Source: Tiliqua scincoides (taxonomy: Eukaryota; Chordata; Lepidosauria; Squamata; Scincidae). Taken from it: 64,000 nucleotides of DNA. Location: positions 311,595,368 through 311,659,367 of the forward strand of contig NC_089821.1 of the NCBI RefSeq assembly GCF_035046505.1. Reading direction: 5' to 3'. The notes below the pieces were generated by a model. The model saw only the letters and a program-made list of their open reading frames with translations, made no database searches and was not told the origin of the DNA. Shown here piece by piece: positions 57,601 to 64,000 of the stretch (positions are counted from its first letter, which is position 1; each line of letters starts with the position of its first letter). The position numbers were made by a program, and so were the translations under genes.

Positions 57601-59073
57601 AAACGCCGGGGCTTTCTTCCATCTCCAGGTTCAATTTCCCTTCTGATACTCTCAGTTCTCTTACTGGTCGTTCCTACATAAGAACATAAGAACAGCCCCA
57701 CGGGATCAGGCCATAGGCCCATCTAGTCCAGCTTCCTGTACCTCACAGCGGCCCACCAAATGCCCCAGGGAGCACACCAGATAACAAGAGACCTCATCCT
57801 GGTGCCCTCCCTACGGAAAATAAAGTTCCTTTATAGACTTCTATAATATCAGTTTTGGAAAGGGACACAGGAAATCTTGGTCCAAACTCTAGGAAACAGA
57901 AACTAAGCTATACGCCTATCACACAGCGGATATTTCTGTTCAAAAACAGAGAAAGATCTGCACTGAGGAGCAACCAATAAAAGTATTGGCAATCTTCAGT
58001 CTTGAAAGACTATGGTATCGTGCTCTGAATGGTGGTTCTGGAACAGTGTCTAGTGTGGCTGAAAAGGCCAATGCGGGAGTGACAATTCCTTCCACACCAG
58101 GAGCAAGTGCAGTCTGTCCCTGGTCTGTCTCCCTGGCTATGGGCCTTCCTTCTTTGCCTCAACCAATAAAAGCTGAGCCAAGAATTGGGGATCTGGCTTT
58201 TGGGAGCCCAGCTGTTTGCCTCTCCATGGCTCCAGAGCAGAGACAAAGGACAACAAGATCCCTGACAGTTCCCCTATTAAAAAATTCAGACTAGGAAAAT
58301 ACCCAGTCTTGTCCCCAAACAAGGAGTGACAGCAGTTTCTTAAATATGGAACATTGGAAAAGGACTGGGGGGGAAATGAGAACTAAATGCCATCAAGTCC
58401 ACTGTTAAATAGAGCAACACACCTCCCCCCAAACCAGATTACAAGTGTGACACACCTACAGATTAAGTAGTTCGTCTTGAGATTTAGTCAAAGGCAAGTC
58501 ACATACTGCAGGGAAGGCAAACATGCAAACACCCCTTGCCCACATCCTCCTCCTCTTGACTCCACAACAGCACAGAGGCACCAAGTACAAGCAAAACCTG
58601 CCCTCCCAATGAGCTTCAATGCCACATATTTTGAAGTAACAACTTTAAGGGCACAGTAAAGAATCTTTACCTTTTAGTGGAGTAGAAAGTCTTTCTTCCC
58701 CAGTCTTATTTTGCTTTAGAGAGCTGGCATTCAGTCTGCCCTGAGGCCGTGAGCTGCTCACTGACTTGAAAAACAAAGAGACAAACATAAGCAAACACAG
58801 CTGTGGATTTCTAAAGACTGCAGGCTGCACTTTTAGCAGTGCCGAGAAGCGGTTCTTTAAATCCATACACGGATAATAAATAACACTGCTCAGCCATCCC
58901 TCTGCAAGGCTCAAGTCACTAAGTTTAAAAATGGTGATGGGATACAGACTGTGCCACAACATGAGACAGTTCAGACAAATGTTCCTGCAGGATACGGCAG
59001 CAAGACCCATTCCCAGGACCAGAGGAACCCACTTATTTCTGGAAGCAGATATGAAGCAACGAGGCCAGTATTT

Positions 59074-59108
<35 letters not shown>

Positions 59109-62100
59109 TAGCAAGAGTCAGAAAGCATAACCAGCACACTCTAATTTGCTCCAAGCCATTCAATCTGTCAAAAGTTCAAAACCCAAGGAAATAACCTCAA
59201 GGTGCCACTGTTGTGCCACAGGCCCACCTCTGTTCATTCCAGGAAAAAAATGTATGTCGAGAAAACAATCTTACAGGAGTCAAGTAGTTGGTGCCCCCTT
59301 TTGTGATGGTGACATCCAGTGCCTGATCCACAAGCATCCGTTCGCCACACCAGTACTGCATCCGGGGCTTCACACGCCGGCCGCTACGGGTGAAACTGGC
59401 ACCAGAGTTGTTCTGCAAACAGCAAGTCCCCGGCTGCGATCCTATCAAGAGGGAAAAACTTCCTTTGTTTCCTTCTGCAATGGGCAGCAGCTTTTGCCTC
59501 CACATAACAAGCGCCACTAATAACTCACTCACTGCCCAAGACTCTCGTGTCTGCTGGACGAGATGAAACATTTACTCTTTCCCAATTAAGCCTGTATCAT
59601 GAGAAGTTCCTTTCTAAAACCCCAGTCAACCACCTGATTTGATGACTGAAGATGACTTCAGTATCACAGCAAAGTCAGCAGCTCAAGCGGAGGGGTCTGA
59701 GAAATCAACATGGCTACAATGGGCTTCATTAAAAGTGAGCAGTGATGTGAAAAGGAAAAATCTGCTTCTTGAACTAAGCCAAGGAGACAATTCATTGAGG
59801 AGAACCATCTCTGTCTTAGCCCCACAGCGCGCACACACGGCTGCACAGCACAAACTGGCCATGTCTGCATTTGGGCTGGGCCAACCTGGAAGTGCCCCAT
59901 TCAGAAAGAGGTCAAGAGAGACCAGCTCCATAGTCAGGGGTGCAAAGAGACACAGGCTGTGTTCTTTTTTTTAGCTAGAAAAATATCAGGGAGTGCCATT
60001 GCCGCATGCTTCCAGCACAGCTATCTTAAAAACAATAAAATGGCAACCCCTCATTGAAATCAATTTCATGGAGGTTGCCATGTTGTCACCATACACTGCA
60101 TATACCATGGAGGCTGCCATGTTTCTGGCAGGTTCCTGTGTGTGTTTTAATTGAAAATAGGTGGAAGTGACATAAGCATGGTGGTGGCCATCTTTTCTAG
60201 CTCCAAGCCCAAGTAGGAAAAATTCTAGTGTGGCTAGTACGGTAGAACCTAAAAAGAGAATGTGACCCAAGCGTGCTGGAAGCTAAAAAAGAACGCAGCC
60301 ACAGACAGCTCACATCCCCTGGAGCAGGGTTTGAAAGGATATGTTCAGAGCCCACATCTTCTGTTGTCTGGTCGGCAGCAATCAAGCGACAAGGAGGAAA
60401 GTGGTACCAGGAGGGTGCTGAAGGTCCCCACTGATACCTGCTGAAGCTGAGAAGCGGCAGGTCTGGCGTCCCTTTGCAGCTTTAAAATGAAATGAAAAAC
60501 GCAGCCAAGGTAATGAGCACTTGTCAGCGAGCACTGCCTGTTAGAGAGAGCTGAAGCATGACTGCAACCCTCCAAGGCTGGGTGATGGAAGGACAAACAG
60601 ACCCACCCTGTTGTTCAGGACTGGGCAATGCCAATACTTCATAAGTGACGTTTTCAGCTCTGGATTTCCTTCCCACATCTTTGGGAAACTCTGCCAGGCC
60701 ATCAGTCTCCACTGAAGCTTTTGTTCCTTTGCTGTCCTTGCTTGAGTGGGAGGCTCCTTCCTCTCTCCTAGCATTCGCAGAAGTTCAGGTGAAAAGAAGA
60801 GTTAGTCACATCTGTCCACAAAATTCATTGTTCAATGAACTCAAAACACACTTGCGACAGATCGAGAGAGATCGAGAGATGCCACCGATCCTGCAGGTGC
60901 AGAAGGGGCGCCCTTTGCCTCATTCCCTGGAGCTGCAAGGCTCGGCTACTCAAACTGCCTGAACAAAGTTTGTTTCTCCTTTCCAGAGAGGCATGCAGAA
61001 GGGCCCAGGAGGAACAGCTCTCAGGGAAGAGACTGGAACAGAGAGGAGCAATCAAATAAAAGCTGCACACACTTATTCTGGCTGTTGAGATAAAAAGGGA
61101 GGCTGGAAGTCAAGAGCACAGGAAGCCTCACTGTGCGGAACAGGGTTTAGATCTGAAGGCTGCTGAATCAGGCTGAGGCACAGCAACAGGTCAAGTTGCC
61201 TTCTCCCAAGTCAAGCTGATGGGCCATCCTGCTCCTATCACTTCCAGCAGCTCCTCATTGTTTCAGTCAGGGAAGGGTCTTTTCCAACCCTGCATGGGTA
61301 TGCCAGGGATTGAACCAGTGGCCTCCTCCTGCACACAAGGCACAGAGGCTGGCAAAGGCCACAGAGCTACAGCTCCACCGTACAAGGGGGAAGGATGTTG
61401 GTGCTGGCTTCTATTGGGGCGGGATACAAGATGATGGGGGGCGGGATGAAATTGGGGGTGGTGGAAGTGAGCCATAGGGGGTGACCAGGGAAAGAAGCAC
61501 CTCCGTGCTCATTTTAAAGGAAGCGGTCACTACCAGGGACCATACATAAACACACAATGATGCAGATATACTTTGCTAAGCCTTTTTCAGCTTCTCCCCC
61601 CAACCAACCAAAGAATAAGCAACAATGGTGAACAGTCACCTCTTTGTGACAGTGCTCTACAAAGATGCAAATAAATGATTTTAGCTGCAGTTACCTCCTC
61701 AGAGAACGAAGTAATTCATCAACATGCTTTTTCCAGTTTTTTGGAATTCCATTTCCGAACCTCTTTATGAACATAGCAGATATTCCTGTTTAAAACAAGA
61801 TGCAGAATTTGGACAGTTGTGATGTTTGAGAGGGTGTGCTTTCTAAGTTCACTTTTCACCAGAAGTTTTGAGGACGAGCATAATATAGAAAATCTTAATT
61901 TTCTAACAACGTAATCTTATGCATTAAGAACAATGGGACTTCCTCACAGGAAAGGATTGCTACCTAGGAGTCCCACTGAGCACACAAGTTGGTTGTTGGC
62001 CCACCAGCAGTGACAAGGCACCCTGGTAAACAGGCGAGTTAAGTATCTGTGCCAGGAGAAAGCAAGTAATGGCAATTATTTAATTATTTTGAAGAGTTAA

Positions 62101-63776
62101 TGAGAGAACAGCAAGGAGGGTCAGTGATTGTTGTGTGTGAATTCTGCAAGAATTTGCAGCTTTTCAGCACTGCTGTTGTGATTTAGGCTCAACTAGGCTG
62201 CAGTAAAGTTTGAAGTGGGGAAGTGCTGGTTTTGCCCTTGGCTTGGGACCAGGGTATTTGAGGGACCACCTTCTTCCATATATTCCTATCCCTTATATTC
62301 ATCCTCTAAGGTCATCAGAGGGGGCCTTCTAATTGTGCTGCCATTAACAGAGGTGAAGGGAATGGCAGCAAGAAACAGGGCCTTCTCAGTGATGGTGCCC
62401 CATTTGTAGAATTCCCTCTCCCTGGAATTAAGAATGGCTTCCTCCTTGGAGTCCCTTCAGTGGGGTCTTAAGACCTTTATATTTAGGGAAGCATTTGATT
62501 GCTGACAGCAGGGGCTGGCAACTTTTAATGAAATGTAATTTTCATTGTGATCCAATGGATTCTGTTATGTTTAATTGTTTTTATGTTTTAATATTTTAGT
62601 ATTGCTTTATCCATAATTGTACTGACTTCATTTTACATTTTATTTCATTGTACTGACTTACACTTTACTTCATTGTACTGACTGCCTCGAGTGTAGTAGA
62701 AAGGTGGGGTTATAAATTCTTTAAATAAATAAATAAAAATGGGTAAATTCATGTTCAGGTGAATTCTACAATGAAAAGTCCTCCTGTTAGTCAGCTTCAA
62801 TGAGTGATTGCTGGTTCTACCATGTTTCCCCAAAAATAAGACACTGTCTTACATTTTTTTTGGCTCAAAAAACACACTAGGTCTTATTTTTGGGGTAGGT
62901 CTTATTTTTTTTTTTTAATGTACAACAATCCATAGTCATTCATGTACAAAAATATACTGTACAAAAATTTCCGCTCAGCACCCAGGAGGATGCCTGCCTA
63001 CTCAGAAGTCAGTCCCTTTATAGTTAATAGGACTTACTCCCTGGAAGGTGCGGAGAGGGTGTTCCCTAAGCACCCAGGAAGATCACTGCCTGCCTGTCTA
63101 CTCAGAAGTCAGTCCCTTTATAGTTAATGGGACTGACTCCTTGGAAGGTGTGGAGAGCCTCAGAGCCCGGTAGGCAGGGTTGCCTCGCTTGCTGCTTCCC
63201 ACCTCAGCTCCTCCTCAGCGCCCTCTGCCCAAGGCAGCACAGCAGGCACTTTCTAGGTGGCATGCGGGAGTGCAACATTCCCAGTCATGTTGTCTACCTG
63301 CCCCGCCCCGCCCTGGTCACAACTAGGTCTTATTTTTGGGGTAGGTCTTATATTTCAGCAATTCTCAAAAAACACACTAGGTCTTATTTTTGGGGAAACA
63401 TGGTAGTTTCATGTTCACACGCCAGTTCATTTTATGTTAAAAATGGTTCCCAGTACAGATTCTGGAGAGATCCCACTTCTTACTTCCCTCCAGTGTGAGA
63501 ATTATCCATTTATTCCTATTCACTGATCCAGCAGGGATCCCTGGAGATAGAGGTGCGTGTGTCTGGGTCATCCTCCCAAGAAAGCCACATGAATTCCATA
63601 TTGCCCATACTACTTTTTCTTCACTGTAGTCTCAATTTTCCTTACCTTCTTTCTTCATGGCAGAAGCATCGATCTGTCCTTCCAACACATACACCTTTCC
63701 AGTCACTGTTCTAACTTGGTTGTGTGCCATTCGCTCCACAATTGCATTGCTATGCCAACAAATATCTTTCATGTCT
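48607..63776 (-). CDS. MIS18BP1: MIS18BP1 (M18BP1/KNL2), 3' part, 12 exons
   Basis: Subunit of the Mis18 complex that licenses CENP-A deposition by HJURP at centromeres after mitosis. Exons 5' to 3': 63646-63776, 61695-61785, 60607-60767, 59275-59441, 58671-58764, 56776-57673, 55960-56129, 54533-54681, 51329-51471, 50711-50795, 49420-49480, 48607-48683. Together 2,227 bases, one frame, 741 residues then TAG. Order: second half of the SANTA domain; linker; a CENP-C-type motif; a long basic linker; a SANT/Myb domain ([20 protein letters not shown]); then [20 protein letters not shown] and the [13 protein letters not shown] block; acidic tail EEDDFYFSS. Human MIS18BP1 is about 1,132 residues, so roughly 400 N-terminal residues lie off the right edge. 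One intron uses a GC donor. Identity is firm from the SANT and C-terminal blocks. Confidence 0.95.
49420..51471 (-). CDS. MIS18BP1: MIS18BP1 three C-terminal exons
   Basis: 51329-51471 reads [20 protein letters not shown] and [17 protein letters not shown] (human VKTPQCQHVSPGMLGSINR). 50711-50795 reads [20 protein letters not shown], then WHNVKKKE (human DKYVFRMQKYHKSKGG and WGNIKKKL); it is too short to stand out as an open frame. 49420-49480 reads [20 protein letters not shown]. Junction phases are 2, 0 and 1. Confidence 0.93.
50155..50460. mobile_element. Mariner/Tigger-like MITE (306 bp)
   Basis: TA-flanked (50153-50154 and 50461-50462). Ends are CAGGTGTGTGCCACTTAACA and the inverted TTAAATGACACACACTTG. 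The interior repeats GGAGTGTCTGTTTA and CAGAGTGTCTGTTTA. It lies about 250 bases from the nearest MIS18BP1 exon. Confidence 0.75.
51716..52265 (-). repeat. Unclassified repeat, LTR-like, copy 2
   Basis: Reverse-orientation relative of 46896-47490. On the minus strand it contains GGCATAAAAGCACCTG, a TATA-like box, and GTGGGCATAATTCTCCAGGC near the far end. A fossil of uncertain class. Confidence 0.45.
52545..53885 (-). mobile_element. CR1 LINE with 370-codon RT frame
   Basis: The longest CR1 here. The frame 52773-53885 contains [20 protein letters not shown], the RT block [20 protein letters not shown], and the C-terminal block shared with the other copies. The RT catalytic box, expected as FADD, reads FAGE, so the enzyme would be inactive. 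The frame is otherwise uninterrupted over 370 codons, which points to a fairly young copy. 5'-truncated, with a degenerate CATAAGAA-type tail at 52548-52605. Confidence 0.88.
53892..54216. mobile_element. hAT MITE (325 bp) with perfect 8-bp TSD
   Basis: Starts CAGCTGTCTCCAAACTGG and ends CAGGGTTTGAGGAGCCCTG, flanked by identical ATCTAAAG at 53884-53891 and 54217-54224. The interior is palindromic (CCACTGCTCTGCTGCTTCG against CGGCAGAGCAGTGG). It abuts the 5' edge of the CR1. Confidence 0.85.
54533..54681 (-). CDS. MIS18BP1: MIS18BP1 exon (conserved coiled-coil-like block)
   Basis: It reads [20 protein letters not shown], then [20 protein letters not shown] and [10 protein letters not shown]. 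Human has [20 protein letters not shown] and DDHDDFFSTTPLQ. Enters in phase 1, leaves in phase 0 with GTAAGG. Confidence 0.96.
54773..55938. mobile_element. Inverted, truncated relative of the minisatellite hAT-like element
   Basis: Starts CAGTGGCGTCACTAGG, the inverse of the right end at 40975. It then passes through the same low-GC middle and the same tandem units (CTTTCCATAGGGCTCAATAC, TTTTTGGGGGC, ATTCATTGGATAGGGACCA). No second terminus is found; it stops about 20 bases before the splice donor of the SANT exon at 55960. Confidence 0.75.
55960..56129 (-). CDS. MIS18BP1: MIS18BP1 exon (SANT/Myb domain, second part)
   Basis: It reads [20 protein letters not shown], then [20 protein letters not shown], against human [20 protein letters not shown] and GSRSPEECQRKYMEN. 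FW and the SPEEC helix are the SANT recognition-helix hallmarks. Phase 2 in, phase 1 out. Confidence 0.97.
56240..56460 (-). mobile_element. tRNA-derived SINE
   Basis: On the minus strand: B-box-like GGGTTCATATCCC, CAGCCATGAAGCTTCTTGGG, CAGTCACTATCTCTTAGCC, then a GGGTGATATAAAAG tail with AATAAATAA. The layout matches a tRNA head joined to a LINE-like 3' tail. Confidence 0.6.
56776..57673 (-). CDS. MIS18BP1: MIS18BP1 long exon (basic linker and first SANT helix)
   Basis: This 898-bp exon starts [19 protein letters not shown] and [17 protein letters not shown] (human ILEPETEESENEFYI). A poorly conserved Lys/Ser linker follows, ending [15 protein letters not shown], the first SANT helix. The acceptor lies at the tip of a CR1 tail, and the donor is AG|GCAAGT, a GC donor. 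Phases 1 and 2. Confidence 0.93.
57675..57812 (-). mobile_element. CR1 3' end adjoining a MIS18BP1 exon
   Basis: CATAAGAACATAAGAACAGC, then CCCATCTAGTCCAGCTTCC: the reverse of the standard CR1 3' UTR. Its 3' terminus is two bases from the exon start at 57673, so it supplies the upstream tract of the splice acceptor. Confidence 0.85.
57984..58159 (-). mobile_element. LINE 3' fragment with 13-bp TSD
   Basis: Starts TATTGGCAATCTTCAGTC. It is the same family and orientation as 12768-12951, encoding the finger end ([17 protein letters not shown]) on the minus strand. Flanked by identical CAACCAATAAAAG at 57971-57983 and 58160-58172. Confidence 0.85.
58671..58764 (-). CDS. MIS18BP1: MIS18BP1 small exon
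   Basis: It reads [20 protein letters not shown] and ends RLSTPLK. The acceptor TTTTTCAAG was chosen over a TCAG five bases inside because only it keeps phase 0. In from phase 0, out at phase 1. Low conservation; supported by phase and splice sites. Confidence 0.8.
59076..59107 (+). repeat. (CA)n microsatellite
   Basis: About 16 CA units in a MIS18BP1 intron, roughly 165 bases from the nearest exon. Confidence 0.95.
59275..59441 (-). CDS. MIS18BP1: MIS18BP1 exon with CENP-C-type motif
   Basis: It reads [20 protein letters not shown], then [16 protein letters not shown], then [14 protein letters not shown]. The RR-V-K-P-x-x-Y-W-x-G-E-R core (59338-59385) is the CENP-C motif. In CENP-C this Arg docks on the H2A/H2B acidic patch and the aromatic pair binds the CENP-A tail. 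Non-eutherian vertebrate and plant KNL2 proteins carry such a motif; eutherian MIS18BP1 is reported to lack it. Phase 1 in, phase 0 out. Confidence 0.92.
59955..60300. mobile_element. Possible MITE with about 20-bp inverted ends
   Basis: GGCTGTGTTCTTTTTTTTAG at the left and CTAAAAAAGAACGCAGCC at the right are inverted partners. Internal blocks GGTTGCCATGTTG and GGCTGCCATGTTTC repeat. Target duplications are not clear. Confidence 0.5.
60607..60767 (-). CDS. MIS18BP1: MIS18BP1 exon (Ser/Lys linker)
   Basis: It encodes [20 protein letters not shown], then [17 protein letters not shown]. It was chosen by phase (2 in, 1 out) between the SANTA and CENP-C exons. The sequence is poorly conserved; no other frame joins both neighbours. 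Confidence 0.8.
61695..61785 (-). CDS. MIS18BP1: MIS18BP1 exon (end of SANTA domain)
   Basis: It encodes [20 protein letters not shown], then [10 protein letters not shown], against human [20 protein letters not shown]. F-x-x-G-x-P-x-N-W is the conserved C-terminal part of SANTA. At only 91 bases it is easily missed. Phase 1 in, phase 2 out. Confidence 0.92.
62215..62742 (+). mobile_element. L2-like LINE 3' end
   Basis: CAGGGCCTTCTCAGTGATGG, then CCATTTGTAGAATTCCCTCTC (a WNSLP-like C-terminus), then a T-rich UTR and GGTGGGGTTATAAATTC with an (AAATA)n tail. The border at the left is approximate. Confidence 0.65.
62820..63403. mobile_element. TA-flanked MITE (584 bp) with nested repeats
   Basis: Starts CCATGTTTCCCCAAAAATAA and ends with its inverse, TTATTTTTGGGGAAACATGG, with TA on both sides. 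AAAAAACACACTAGGTCTTA occurs near both ends. Two tandem copies of GCCTACTCAGAAGTCAGTCC-type sequence (62995-63150) lie within. Confidence 0.75.
63646..63776 (-). CDS. MIS18BP1: MIS18BP1 exon (SANTA domain core)
   Basis: It reads [20 protein letters not shown], then [20 protein letters not shown], against human [20 protein letters not shown] and RTISGNVYILKGMID. SANTA is a conserved domain of unknown fold role found in KNL2 proteins. Enters in phase 2; the preceding exon is beyond the window. Confidence 0.95.
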
Positions 63777-64000
63777 CTAAAGTGAGAGAGGATGGAAAAA
63801 AGTATTCCAGGGTTAACTAGAGAACAGCTGGAGGAATGACCAAACACCTCTCTCAATATTCCTTTTCCTTGAGGCACAAGGCCCAGAAAAGGATCCAGTA
63901 GAGCTGGATGTCATGAACAATTCAGGGCAAGAGTTGTTCTAATGCAAATTGCATAGTATAAACACTAGTCTCATAAAAACCATCTGTTCTAATTTCATGT
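63777..64000. other. MIS18BP1 intron running off the right edge
   Basis: Sequence upstream of the SANTA core exon. No further exon or repeat is recognisable before the end of the window. Confidence 0.6.

Overview
This is vertebrate nuclear DNA, most likely from a squamate reptile (lizard or snake). The genes are split by introns with GT-AG borders. The introns and spacers are full of CR1 and L2-like LINE ends, a second LINE family ending in a Cys/His finger, tRNA-derived SINE pieces, and many hAT and Tigger/mariner-like non-autonomous DNA transposons with clear target-site duplications. That repeat mix suggests a squamate; the species cannot be named from the sequence.

Three genes were assembled exon by exon from reading phase and splice sites. 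(1) FKBP3, minus strand, 5' part only: four exons from the ATG at 4183 down to 231, running off the left edge. (2) FANCM, plus strand, complete: 23 coding exons from 4635 to 43036, 6,063 coding bases, 2,020 residues, all introns GT-AG and all phases consistent. (3) MIS18BP1 (M18BP1/KNL2), minus strand, 3' part only: 12 exons from 63776 down to the stop at 48607, 741 residues in frame, with the 5' exons off the right edge. The order FKBP3-FANCM-MIS18BP1 and the orientations match what I recall of human 14q21.

FKBP3 and FANCM are head to head, with 451 bp between their start codons in a GC-rich, CpG-island-like promoter. That promoter carries five degenerate copies of a ZNF143/SBS-like motif. 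FANCM and MIS18BP1 are tail to tail, about 5 kb apart, and the spacer is mostly transposon. FANCM is the DNA translocase anchor of the Fanconi anaemia core complex and of the BLM-TOP3A-RMI complex. MIS18BP1 helps license CENP-A loading at centromeres. FKBP3 is a nuclear prolyl isomerase. They are neighbours, not a pathway.

Repeats by region: 2330-2813 palindromic Tigger-like MITE; 5110-5830 inverted-repeat block with a CR1; 6510-6809 hAT; 11726-12092 hAT; 12715-13000 CR1 with a LINE inside; 22730-23735 CR1 with a hAT inside; 28412-30149 probable hAT with inserts; 30496-30916 and 31879-32362 Tigger-like; 33535-34367 CR1; 35206-35593 hAT; 39498-40975 hAT-like element with an internal minisatellite; 41269-41637 hAT; 43506-44156 hAT with a LINE inside; 45566-47736 large hAT; 50155-50460 mariner-like; 52545-53885 long CR1 with an RT reading frame; 53892-54216 hAT; 54773-55938 inverted relative of the minisatellite element; 62820-63403 TA-flanked MITE.

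The points most worth a second look are a CENP-C-type motif in MIS18BP1, the promoter motif array, a GC-AG intron inside the MIS18BP1 SANT domain, a FANCM nuclease-like domain that keeps a D-x-R-E motif, a MIS18BP1 splice acceptor whose upstream tract comes from a CR1 end, and an identical 114-bp duplication on either side of FANCM exons 7 and 8. I saw no CRISPR array, operon or convincing functional RNA gene.
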